Positions 1 through 6,965 of a stretch of DNA of 15,999 nt are shown here, piece after piece. Location of the stretch: the NCBI GenBank assembly GCA_904502005.1, contig CAJGDC010000045.1:1-15999 (forward strand), given 5' to 3'. The stretch is from an uncultured Alistipes sp. (lineage in GTDB: Bacteria > Bacteroidota > Bacteroidia > Bacteroidales > Rikenellaceae). Both the position numbers and the translations under genes were made by a program. How positions within the stretch are numbered: the first letter of the stretch is position 1; each line of letters starts with the position of its first letter. The notes beneath the pieces are model-generated. The model ran no database searches. It saw only the letters and a program-made list of their open reading frames with translations, and was not told the DNA's origin.

Positions 1-135
1 CTCAAGGTTGGTCAGACAATCTTCGTAGGTGACCTTAAGTTCGAGGGTCTTGAGTTCGTATCTCCTGCAACTCAGGCAGTATGTGCAGTTCGTGTAACAC
101 GTGCATCACGTGGTGCAGCTGCTGCTCAGAAGTAG
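1..135 (+). CDS. rplY: 50S ribosomal protein L25 (Ctc family), C-terminal end, partial
   Basis: The window opens inside a gene in frame 1. Its last 44 codons read LKVGQTIFVGDLKFEGLEFV and then about 24 more residues ending in an Ala-rich AAAAQK tail before TAG. This matches the C-terminal beta domain of long (Ctc-type) L25, where a 'vGdtIfV.dL.f.glef' pattern is typical and Bacteroidota members end in a low-complexity tail. L25 binds 5S rRNA in the large ribosomal subunit. The next gene, pth, follows 15 bases after the stop on the same strand. That neighbourhood is common in this phylum and supports the call. The start lies outside the window. Confidence 0.85.
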   Translation, partial: LKVGQTIFVGDLKFEGLEFVSPATQAVCAVRVTRASRGAAAAQK

Positions 136-150
136 TAAAACCGACTGCAG

Positions 151-714
151 ATGAAATATCTTGTTGTAGGTCTTGGAAATATTGGCGCCGAATATGCCAA
201 TACAAGACACAACATCGGATTCAAAGTGTTGGATGCCCTTGCTGCGGCATCCGACACTTCTTTTATCTCCTCTCGTTATGGCGATGTGGCAACTATTCGC
301 CACCGCGGACATATCGTCACACTGCTTAAGCCCTCTACCTATATGAACCTGTCTGGTAAGGCTGTAAGATATTGGTTGCAGGAGCTTAAAATTGAGAAGC
401 AGAACCTGCTTGTTGTTGTGGACGATATTGCCCTGCCATTTGGCGAGCTGAGAATGAGAACCAAGGGTAGCGATGGAGGTCATAACGGACTTAAGAATAT
501 CGCCGAGATGCTCCAGAGCACAGATTATGCCCGCCTTCGCTTCGGTATCGGTGGCGACTTTAGCCGCGGACACCAGGTAGACTATGTGCTTGGTGAGTGG
601 ACAGCCGAGGAGCGAGAGAATATGCCTCCACGCCTCAAAGTCTTTGGCGATGCAATTCTCTCCTTTGTCGCCGTAGGTCTTGACCGCACAATGAACGCCT
701 TTAATAAGAAATAG
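151..714 (+). CDS. pth: Peptidyl-tRNA hydrolase
   Basis: This 187-residue cytoplasmic enzyme cleaves the ester bond of peptidyl-tRNA released from stalled ribosomes and so recycles tRNA. The family signatures are all present: GLGNIGAEYANTRHNIGF at residues 7-24 with Asn10 and catalytic His20, PSTYMNLSG around residue 61 with Asn66, VVVDDIALPFG with Asp91 aligning to the catalytic Asp of E. coli Pth, and GSDGGHNGLKNI with Asn112. The length is normal for bacterial Pth. The ATG at 151 puts GLGN at the usual distance from the N terminus, so the start is secure. It lies 15 bases after L25 and is probably cotranscribed with it. A strong hairpin begins directly after the stop codon. Confidence 0.97.
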   Translation: MKYLVVGLGNIGAEYANTRHNIGFKVLDALAAASDTSFISSRYGDVATIRHRGHIVTLLKPSTYMNLSGKAVRYWLQELKIEKQNLLVVVDDIALPFGELRMRTKGSDGGHNGLKNIAEMLQSTDYARLRFGIGGDFSRGHQVDYVLGEWTAEERENMPPRLKVFGDAILSFVAVGLDRTMNAFNKK

Positions 715-742
715 AAAAAACCGACCACATGGTCGGTTTTTT
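715..742. terminator. Bidirectional intrinsic terminator between pth and the M56 gene
   Basis: A perfect inverted repeat has six As, CCGACC, loop ACAT, GGTCGG, then six Ts. It therefore reads as a GC-rich stem followed by a T run on both strands. It starts right after the pth stop (plus strand) and lies 8 bases past the M56 gene stop at 750 (minus strand), so it can end both converging transcripts. Confidence 0.9.
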
Positions 743-749
743 CTTTCCC

Positions 750-2339
750 TTAACACTCCGCCATATAGACTCTGGTCGGAATGGCGTTATTAACCATCTG
801 GCGGTACTCTGGACCAAGTTTATCGTATGGTGTATTGTATACTCTGCGAGATAGGTTTTGACGCAACTCATAGTATGCCTCTTCAATGGTGGAGAGCACA
901 TTCTGCATATCGCCAAAATCAGCATCTTTATCGCTTGTAACTGACACTATGCCGTTGCTTACGGGGCAGCATACCCTATCTCCGTTAGGCATAGTAAGGG
1001 CAGTTGTTGAAAAGTCCGAATACTCCTTATTCTTCAAATTGCCCACATGCAGTCGGCGGGTGTTCATTGCGTAGATGTGGTAGTTCTGCACAAAACGCTT
1101 CACCTCGCGCTTTAGTTCGCTCTTGCTACACTTTTCACCTCGCAGAAGGAGTGTTCCGTCTGCCGAGACCTTAATACTCAGCAGATTTCGCGCCTTAACA
1201 GTTTTGTTCTGCGGCTCTGGTTGGTCAGTTTGCACCTTAACATCCTCAACCTCCGCCTTTTTAACCTCTGACTTTGCGTAGTTAATCTTCAGGCGCTCAA
1301 TGCCTCGGAGCGACTCTTTTACATCCACAACCTTGCCCATCGGAACATCATTGTCGGCGTCGATTGTAACCACTCTGTCGTCTGTCTGCTCTATAAGTAC
1401 AGGCAACTCATTGAGAGTCACAGCTTTGCTGTTGAGCAGAATCTGCTCTCCGCCTTTGCGTATCTCAACAACATTCTTTGGCTCTGGAATCTCTGCCTTT
1501 GCAGCCACTGCACCAAAGGCAAGAACAATCACTACCACAACTGGAATTACTGCTGTCAGGCGCAACCACTGGTAGCGACCTCTCTTAAATTTAGTCATCA
1601 TAATAAATCGTTTTTTGGTTAAACTTTTATTCAACCCGCAGGTAATATCCGGACTATACCCAAAGAGTTGGTGGAAAATGATTTGTCTGTACTCATGAAT
1701 ATCATACCCTGCACTAATAACATCTCTGTCGGCCTGCCATTCATGCACCTGCGAAATAGAGTTGGCTATCAGATGTACAAAAGGGTTAAACCACAACACC
1801 GCCCGCACAAGCTCAAAGAGTAGTCGCTCAAAGGTGTGGTTGTGCAATATATGGCTATACTCGTGCAGCAGCACCTGCTCCCGCCTCTCGCCTACATGAA
1901 CAAATATTGTTCTAAGGAAACTAAATGGCTCTGTAACGCTTTGGCTCTGAGCCAAGCAAGTACCACGATAGCGACTCAGCACGCACTCTCTGCGCAACTT
2001 ATATATCCTTGCTACGCTCAGCACAACTCTGAAAATAGAGAGCAACAGAACCACAACATATATTATCTGCAGTACAAGATACCAATCAAACGTGCGCTCT
2101 GCCACAACATCTGTCGCCGCTTCAGCAGCCACCTCTGCCATCACTATCGGCTTGCCAAGCAATGTTGTCATCTGCTCTGCTGGCAGTATCGGCAGCTCAA
2201 GCATCGGAATTATAGCCGACAACAATACAGACAGCACAAGATAGAGCCTTGCAACTCCGTGCGCTACCCTGCCCTCTAACAATAACCGATAGAGAAGATA
2301 GAAGAGCCCACTGCAAATAGTTACTTCAAGTGCATACAT
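750..2339 (-). CDS. BlaR1-like M56 membrane metallopeptidase with two ExbD/TolR-like domains
   Basis: This 529-residue integral membrane protein is the likely sensor protease partner of the BlaI-type repressor encoded just upstream. Hydrophobic segments lie near residues 5-21, 31-50, 86-110 and 260-281. The zinc site HEYSH is at 159-163, and the downstream HEWQAD motif supplies the probable third ligand Glu200, both typical of peptidase family M56. After the last membrane segment, residues 288-354 (LLNSKAVTLNELPVLI, then VVTIDADNDVPMGKVVDV) resemble the periplasmic domain of ExbD/TolR. Residues 385-529 resemble a second, Bacteroidota-type ExbD domain (NLLSIKVSADGTLLLRGE, EEAYYELRQNLSRR, IPTRVYMAE end). 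The second match is weaker. A perfect AAGGAG stands 4 bases before the ATG, inside the end of the repressor gene, so translation is probably coupled. What it senses is not visible; there is no penicillin-binding domain. Confidence 0.88.
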   Translation of the reverse strand: MYALEVTICSGLFYLLYRLLLEGRVAHGVARLYLVLSVLLSAIIPMLELPILPAEQMTTLLGKPIVMAEVAAEAATDVVAERTFDWYLVLQIIYVVVLLLSIFRVVLSVARIYKLRRECVLSRYRGTCLAQSQSVTEPFSFLRTIFVHVGERREQVLLHEYSHILHNHTFERLLFELVRAVLWFNPFVHLIANSISQVHEWQADRDVISAGYDIHEYRQIIFHQLFGYSPDITCGLNKSLTKKRFIMMTKFKRGRYQWLRLTAVIPVVVVIVLAFGAVAAKAEIPEPKNVVEIRKGGEQILLNSKAVTLNELPVLIEQTDDRVVTIDADNDVPMGKVVDVKESLRGIERLKINYAKSEVKKAEVEDVKVQTDQPEPQNKTVKARNLLSIKVSADGTLLLRGEKCSKSELKREVKRFVQNYHIYAMNTRRLHVGNLKNKEYSDFSTTALTMPNGDRVCCPVSNGIVSVTSDKDADFGDMQNVLSTIEEAYYELRQNLSRRVYNTPYDKLGPEYRQMVNNAIPTRVYMAEC

Positions 2340-2340
2340 A

Positions 2341-2712
2341 CTACTCCTTGTTTTGCAACATCCTTATAATCTCGTCTGCCTCGCTCACGGTTATCCCCTT
2401 GTCGTGCGAAAGGAAACTGACCATATTACCCACCGAACCGCCAAAAAAGCTATTCAGCACACCCGTCATAAAGGCGCTTGTGTACTCTTTGCGATTGACA
2501 ACTGGATAGTACTCGTGGCTCTTGCCATAGGCACGATGTGCCACAAAACCCTTCTTCTCAAGTATGCGCACAATGGTTGATACGGTATTATATGCCGGCT
2601 TAGGCGTTGGCATAGCCTCAAGGATGTCGTTCACAAACCCCTTCTCTATCTGCCAGAGTATCTGCATAATCTCAAGCTCGGCGCGCGTTAGCTCTTGTCT
2701 CTTTGTATTCAT
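2341..2712 (-). CDS. BlaI/MecI/CopY-family transcriptional repressor
   Basis: This 123-residue winged-helix DNA-binding protein has the usual family length. The pattern LTRAELEIMQILWQIEKGFV followed by NDILEAM and YNTVSTIVRILEKKGFV is the characteristic BlaI/MecI helix-turn-helix and wing. The C-terminal half (SAFMTGVLNSFFGG onward) fits the dimerisation helices. It is followed after a single base by the M56 sensor gene, the classic repressor-protease arrangement. In known systems (BlaR1/BlaI, MecR1/MecI) signalling through the protease leads to repressor cleavage and derepression. Two palindromes overlie its own promoter upstream, so it is probably autoregulated. The genes it controls besides this pair cannot be seen in the window. 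Confidence 0.94.
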   Translation of the reverse strand: MNTKRQELTRAELEIMQILWQIEKGFVNDILEAMPTPKPAYNTVSTIVRILEKKGFVAHRAYGKSHEYYPVVNRKEYTSAFMTGVLNSFFGGSVGNMVSFLSHDKGITVSEADEIIRMLQNKE

Positions 2713-2735
2713 AGCATTTTATCATTTTCCGACAA

Positions 2736-2766
2736 CAAAGGTATAACTAAATATTTAGTTTTCCAA
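2736..2766 (-). promoter_or_regulatory. Promoter of the blaI-M56 operon
   Basis: On the minus strand a perfect Bacteroidota -7 box, TACCTTTG (2743-2736), is preceded by TTG (2766-2764) with 20 bases between them. This fits the -33 TTTG / -7 TAnnTTTG promoter described for Bacteroides. The predicted start lies roughly 20 bases upstream of the repressor ATG at 2712. Confidence 0.75.
2745..2760. promoter_or_regulatory. Operator 1 for the BlaI-type repressor (predicted)
   Basis: This is a perfect 16-base palindrome, AACTAAATATTTAGTT. It fills the spacer between the -33 and -7 boxes of the repressor promoter, so bound repressor would block RNA polymerase. The half-site AACTAA recurs in operator 2. 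Assignment to this repressor is inferred from position. Confidence 0.75.
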
Positions 2767-2780
2767 CTAAAATCTTAGTT
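2765..2780. promoter_or_regulatory. Operator 2 for the BlaI-type repressor (predicted)
   Basis: AACTAAAATCTTAGTT has the same AACTAA-N4-TTAGTT form as operator 1, with a different spacer. Its centre lies exactly 20 bases (about two helical turns) from that of operator 1, so two dimers would sit on the same DNA face. It covers the -33 region. Confidence 0.72.
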
Positions 2781-2800
2781 ATTCTTGGGAAAATTTTGTT

Positions 2801-2824
2801 AGCATATATATTGTTATATATGCT
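2801..2824 (-). terminator. AT-rich hairpin at the end of the cstA operon, possible terminator
   Basis: The inverted repeat AGCATATATA, loop TTGT, TATATATGCT overlaps the stop codon of the last gene of the operon. The stem is perfect over 10 pairs and extends by one more. On the minus strand it is followed by AACAAAATTTT rather than a clean T run, so it is an imperfect terminator. It may instead protect the 3' end or insulate the blaI promoter beyond it. Confidence 0.4.
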
Positions 2825-3530
2825 ACTTTTTCAGCATTGAAGCTAATGCAGGCAGAAAATCCGGGTAGGTATTGAGCGTCGTCTCGCAGCGCAAGTATAG
2901 TTCACGCGCAAGAGCTGCACGAGATGGGTGGTCCGAGTTTATATCGCTAGCATACGACTCATCTGTTGGATGGTCAGCAAGTTTTAGTTCGGCTGCAAAC
3001 TCCTTATAACGAGCAAGCGCAGCTACTGTTGAGCTCTCAATTTTGCCACTCTCTACATGCTCTCTCAGGGCGCGGAGCAGTGGTGCGAGGGCTGTCTTAT
3101 CGCCAAGGTCGGTCTCTATATCCTCAAGGCACTCCCACTCGCCAATCATAGCATAGCAGAGAGCAAGTATAGGCGTAGCCTCCAGAGGGTCCTCGTCGTC
3201 GCAATCAAGCAGAAGCTCCAACTGCGCAGCCGCCACCTCTCCCTCACCAGCAAGATAGCTATCCACAGCCGAGGCGAGAATTATCTCCATAGCCGCAAGT
3301 GTATTTGGGTGCGTGCGGTCAAGAGTCACAACGCTCTGCTCATCATCAGGTAGCGTAGCAAGAATATCCTCAAAGGCCTCATAGCGCATCATGCACGCCG
3401 CAGGGTAGTCGTCATTTTGCTCCGCCTGATACGATTGCTCCAGACGAGCCGCAAGATTTCCACGACTGCCATAGCCCATCAATCTAAACGTCTGATTTAC
3501 TGTAGGTTGCAACTCTAAAAATTGTTTCAT
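2823..3530 (-). CDS. Helical (TPR-like) cytoplasmic protein of unknown function
   Basis: This 235-residue protein has no signal peptide or membrane segment. It is rich in Ala, Leu, Glu and Asp, and most of it reads as pairs of amphipathic helices (for example residues 28-58, 84-110, 115-142 and 145-175). The spacing recalls tetratricopeptide-type scaffolds, but I cannot lay out a strict TPR consensus. No catalytic motif is visible. Its ATG overlaps the TGA of the preceding phosphotransferase gene in an ATGA (3527-3530), so the two are translationally coupled. It is the last gene of the cstA unit. A role as a cytoplasmic partner of the membrane enzyme is possible but is only inferred from the overlap. 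Confidence 0.75.
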   Translation of the reverse strand: MKQFLELQPTVNQTFRLMGYGSRGNLAARLEQSYQAEQNDDYPAACMMRYEAFEDILATLPDDEQSVVTLDRTHPNTLAAMEIILASAVDSYLAGEGEVAAAQLELLLDCDDEDPLEATPILALCYAMIGEWECLEDIETDLGDKTALAPLLRALREHVESGKIESSTVAALARYKEFAAELKLADHPTDESYASDINSDHPSRAALARELYLRCETTLNTYPDFLPALASMLKK

Positions 3531-5350
3531 AACTGCTTGATAATCTTATATGTGCTCTGCAACATTGTCTTACCTATTTGCTCTCGCGACTCACACTCTC
3601 CAAGGATAACACTCTCGGTGGTGCAGTCATAAATAGTTGAGCCCGTGGTATCTACAACGCCAAAGCCATTGTTAAATGTATAATATCCAAATTGTTTGCT
3701 ATTAACCGCAAAAATATCTCTACTCAGCGCAAAATCATCGTGGGCAATACCCAACTGACCGAGCAACGTAGCTGCCAGATCGCTCTGCGAGCAGTAGTTG
3801 TCAATCTGTTTTGCCTCACGAACAGCGCCACCAAGCCACAACATTGGAATACGATGACGCTCAACAGCGCTCGCACTTACCCCATACGGATATAGATAGG
3901 CATGGTCGGCAATAATTATCACAAGTGTATTCTCCCACTGTTCACTCTGACGTAGACGCTCCACAACCTTTGCTATACAACTATCAGCAAAGTGCATAGA
4001 GTTAAGCATCTTGTCCTCAAAGACCGATGTTGGCACATCAAATGGCTCATGGCTAGATAGGGTCTGCCAAACCGTAAAGTATGGCGCACCTTGTCCGCCC
4101 AAATTATCTACATGCTCAACAAAATAGTCCGCTAACACATCGTCTGCATACCCCCATTTAGATGTGGGCGCATCAAACTGTAAATCCTTGTATGCCACCA
4201 ACTTATCAAAACCAGTAGCATAGAGATAGCCAGACATATTAGTAAAGTTCAAATCTCCACCATGAACATAACTTGTGCTATACCCCACATTGCGTAGTGA
4301 AGAGGCAATAGATGGCAGATGTGACGCCTTCTGTGGATCCTTCATTATAGACATTGTCGGCTGAGCACAGAATCCACTAAGTGTAGCCAACACACCTCTA
4401 TCTGTACGGAACGACGAGGCTATCATATTCTCAAACCAGAGACCCTCACCCTTAAGACGGTGTAAATTGGGCGCAACAGCAACCCCACCGACCACCTCAT
4501 CTGTAGTCGAGCGACCAAAGCTCTCGGCAAGTATAAGCACTATATTCGGACGCTCAGAGCTGAGCACACGCTCTGCACTCGGCTCGCCTTCACACTCCAT
4601 AATTGTCGCAAGTTGCTTTTCACACTGCTCCTCAGGGTAATAGTCATACCTATCAAGCACCTCACCGTCAGAAATTGAGGATATAAGCGAAAATGTCGGA
4701 TTGACAGCAGCATGGTTAAGTATAATCTTGTCGCTAAAATATACCTTCGAGACATTTGCCACAGCAGTCGTCACACCTCCGCGAATAGCAAGAAAATCCA
4801 CACCGGCAATAAGTAACAACACCAATGAGTAGAGTAATTTCTTACCCCAAGTAGCCACAACATCAATCTTAAAAATCTTTAGCACTGCGCGATAAAAGAG
4901 AATCAGCACCGCGCAATAGACCACCGCAACAAGGCTCTGAACGATAAACATCCCCACCGTAACGCTTGCCATCGCCTCCTTTGGTGTTGCAAGATACTGA
5001 AAAATTGAGCCATCAAGAGGGAAAGCCCAATACTCATAAAGTCCCAAATTTACCGAGAATGTAACCGCTACAATCACCGCCGCAGCATAGCACCAAAAAC
5101 GCTGCAGCCTCTGCCACCAAACACTTGGCAGCCAGAGGCATAGCAGCGTAAGAAGTATCGGTATTGCGCAAATATACCCCGCCATTGTTGCATCAAGGCT
5201 TATGCCATGAGCAATCACACCCCACAACTCCGACGCCTCTGCCTCAGCGGCAAGCTCTGCATACCAGAGCAGAAAGATTGGCTTCTGAAGCACCTGCAAT
5301 AGCACCGAGCCGACAAAGAGCAGTAGAATAAAGAGTATATTGCTAACCAT
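3527..5350 (-). CDS. LtaS/MdoB-type membrane phosphotransferase (sulfatase fold)
   Basis: This 607-residue protein has about five N-terminal membrane helices (near residues 3-22, 56-76, 86-105, 132-155, 171-190) and then a large periplasmic domain of the alkaline phosphatase/sulfatase superfamily from about residue 267. Family landmarks are NIVLILAESFGRS with metal ligand Glu276, SSFRTDRGVLATLSG with the probable nucleophile Thr316, SSHEPF with His434, and IIIADHAY with Asp482 and His483. The set matches lipoteichoic acid synthase and OpgB-like phosphoglycerol or phosphoethanolamine transferases, not true sulfatases, which need a Cys/Ser nucleophile in CxPxR. Gram-negative Bacteroidota make no teichoic acid, so the acceptor is probably another envelope glycan or lipid. 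It starts 7 bases after cstA ends and overlaps the next gene by four bases. Confidence 0.9.
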   Translation of the reverse strand: MVSNILFILLLFVGSVLLQVLQKPIFLLWYAELAAEAEASELWGVIAHGISLDATMAGYICAIPILLTLLCLWLPSVWWQRLQRFWCYAAAVIVAVTFSVNLGLYEYWAFPLDGSIFQYLATPKEAMASVTVGMFIVQSLVAVVYCAVLILFYRAVLKIFKIDVVATWGKKLLYSLVLLLIAGVDFLAIRGGVTTAVANVSKVYFSDKIILNHAAVNPTFSLISSISDGEVLDRYDYYPEEQCEKQLATIMECEGEPSAERVLSSERPNIVLILAESFGRSTTDEVVGGVAVAPNLHRLKGEGLWFENMIASSFRTDRGVLATLSGFCAQPTMSIMKDPQKASHLPSIASSLRNVGYSTSYVHGGDLNFTNMSGYLYATGFDKLVAYKDLQFDAPTSKWGYADDVLADYFVEHVDNLGGQGAPYFTVWQTLSSHEPFDVPTSVFEDKMLNSMHFADSCIAKVVERLRQSEQWENTLVIIIADHAYLYPYGVSASAVERHRIPMLWLGGAVREAKQIDNYCSQSDLAATLLGQLGIAHDDFALSRDIFAVNSKQFGYYTFNNGFGVVDTTGSTIYDCTTESVILGECESREQIGKTMLQSTYKIIKQL

Positions 5351-5357
5351 CTCTCTA

Positions 5358-6797
5358 CTATTTTAGAGCAGAGATAAGACCCTGCTTCTTATCAAGATGT
5401 AGCTTGTAGCACATTATAGCTACTATCGCAAGGGCAAGCACTCCGCCAAGGAGATATGCCATTGGTGTTGCGCCAAGACCTACAAACTGATTAGATACAA
5501 AGACAAACGATGAACAGATATAGGTCATAAATATTGCCGGAAGCAGTGCCACATAGTAGTTGCACTTATGACGGAACAGATAGACCACAATACACCACAG
5601 CACAACCGTTGCCAACGCCTGATTTGTCCAAGCAAAGTAGCGCCATACAACATCAAAGTTGATAAATGTCAGGGCAATACCTGCCGCAAATAGTGGAGCA
5701 CAGATAACCAATCGCTTCCAGTGTGTGCGCTGCTCAATGTGCAACATATCGGCAATAATTAGTCGTGCGCTACGGAAAGCCGTATCACCAGATGTTATCG
5801 GTGCAGCCACAACGCCAAGGATTGCCAGAATACTACCCACAATGCCAAGTGTAGAGTCGGCAATAGTGTTTACCGCCCATGCAGCGCTATTTCCATGCTC
5901 TGCAAGAACCTTAGCCACGCCTCCATCCTCATAGAAGAATGCCATAGCAATTGCTGCCCAAATAAGAGCAATCACAGACTCTGAAATCATTGCACCATAG
6001 AATACAAAGCGACACTCACGCTCATTGTTCACACATCGCGCCATAAGTGGTGATTGTGTAGCATGGAAGCCCGAAATAGCACCGCAAGCAATAGTGATGA
6101 ATAGCGTCGGCACAAGTGGTAACTTCTCGGCATTAACATGCAGATTCTCAAGGGTCATCGACGGAATTGTGTAGTCACCAAATAGCAGTACACCCAGCAA
6201 TCCGAGCGCCATAGCAATCAGCGCCGCACCAAAGAGGGGATAGATTTTACCGATAAGCTTATCTACAGGCAGCAACGTTGCAATAAAGTAGTATGCAATA
6301 ATTATTGCCAACCACCAGCCTCTGGTTATACCCTCAAACTTAGTTGCAAGAATATCTGCTGGACTTACGATAAAGACAACACCCACCAGAAGCAACAGAA
6401 TTATTGAGAACAGACGCATAAAGGCACCTGCGCCCTTACCAAGATAGCGAGCGACAATCTCAGTAATACTAAGACCATCGTTGCGCACAAGTATCACGCC
6501 CGACAAATAGTCGTGCATCGCACCCATAAATATACCACCAATGGTAATCCAAAGAAAAGCCACAGGTCCATAACAAGCACCGAGGATAGCACCAAAAATT
6601 GGTCCGGTACCTGCAATATTCAGCAGCTGAATCAAGAAAGTACGCCAACGCGGCATAGGCACATAGTCCACACCATCATATAGTGTAGCACTCGGCACAG
6701 TGGCATTTTTATCAATCTTACACACACGCTCAAGGTAGCGACCATAGGTAAAATATGCCACCACAAGCAATACTAAACAGATAATAAAAGTAAGCAT
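5358..6797 (-). CDS. cstA: Carbon starvation protein A-type transporter (short form)
   Basis: This polytopic inner-membrane protein belongs to the CstA family, whose studied members import peptides or pyruvate. Signatures near the N terminus include DGVDYVPMPRWRTF (residues 41-54), NIAGTGPIFG (60-69) and GGIFMGAMHDYLSG (87-100), followed by many hydrophobic helices to the end. With the ATG at 6797 the protein has 479 residues, the length of the short CstA group; E. coli CstA is about 700. The frame stays open to an ATG at 6857, but the extra 20 residues are not family-like, overlap a likely promoter, and stand before a natural membrane-helix start, so I use 6797. It leads a unit with the phosphotransferase (7-base gap) and the helical protein. 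The substrate cannot be told from sequence. Confidence 0.93.
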   Translation of the reverse strand: MLTFIICLVLLVVAYFTYGRYLERVCKIDKNATVPSATLYDGVDYVPMPRWRTFLIQLLNIAGTGPIFGAILGACYGPVAFLWITIGGIFMGAMHDYLSGVILVRNDGLSITEIVARYLGKGAGAFMRLFSIILLLLVGVVFIVSPADILATKFEGITRGWWLAIIIAYYFIATLLPVDKLIGKIYPLFGAALIAMALGLLGVLLFGDYTIPSMTLENLHVNAEKLPLVPTLFITIACGAISGFHATQSPLMARCVNNERECRFVFYGAMISESVIALIWAAIAMAFFYEDGGVAKVLAEHGNSAAWAVNTIADSTLGIVGSILAILGVVAAPITSGDTAFRSARLIIADMLHIEQRTHWKRLVICAPLFAAGIALTFINFDVVWRYFAWTNQALATVVLWCIVVYLFRHKCNYYVALLPAIFMTYICSSFVFVSNQFVGLGATPMAYLLGGVLALAIVAIMCYKLHLDKKQGLISALK

Positions 6798-6825
6798 ACG
6801 GTTAGGTTTTATAGGTTTATCTATG

Positions 6826-6833
6826 CGAAGATA
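6826..6833 (-). promoter_or_regulatory. Possible -7 box of the cstA operon promoter
   Basis: On the minus strand TATCTTCG resembles the TAnnTTTG box with one change. It lies about 29 bases upstream of the ATG at 6797, a fitting distance. No TTTG box occurs at the usual 19-21 base spacing; the nearest is 14 bases away. The call is therefore tentative. Confidence 0.4.
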
Positions 6834-6965
6834 CGAAAAAAGTGCGGCAAAAAGCACATCCCACAGAAAATTTTACAAAATTTACCCCAACAATGCCCTA
6901 TTCTCCAGCCTCAAGGCGCTTCACACCTCTCATTTTACAGATTTTGCACTATCCAAGTATCCCTG

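Noticed and set aside
106..756. Long open frame on the minus strand opposite pth
   Set aside because: It is antisense to a clear pth gene, has no family resemblance and runs through the terminator; it is a shadow frame.
3527..5350. Annotation as a classical sulfatase
   Set aside because: There is no CxPxR/SxPxR formylglycine motif. The Thr nucleophile, ESF/ADH metal motifs and N-terminal membrane helices fit LtaS/MdoB-type transferases.
6836..6856. GTGC/GCAC hairpin with T run as terminator after btuB
   Set aside because: The stem is only four pairs with an 8-base loop, too weak to call. The rest of the 6798-6965 gap shows nothing convincing beyond the tentative cstA -7 box.
6798..6857. N-terminal extension of CstA to an ATG at 6857
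   Set aside because: The extra 20 residues are not family-like and overlap the likely -7 box at 6826-6833. The ATG at 6797 begins the first membrane helix.
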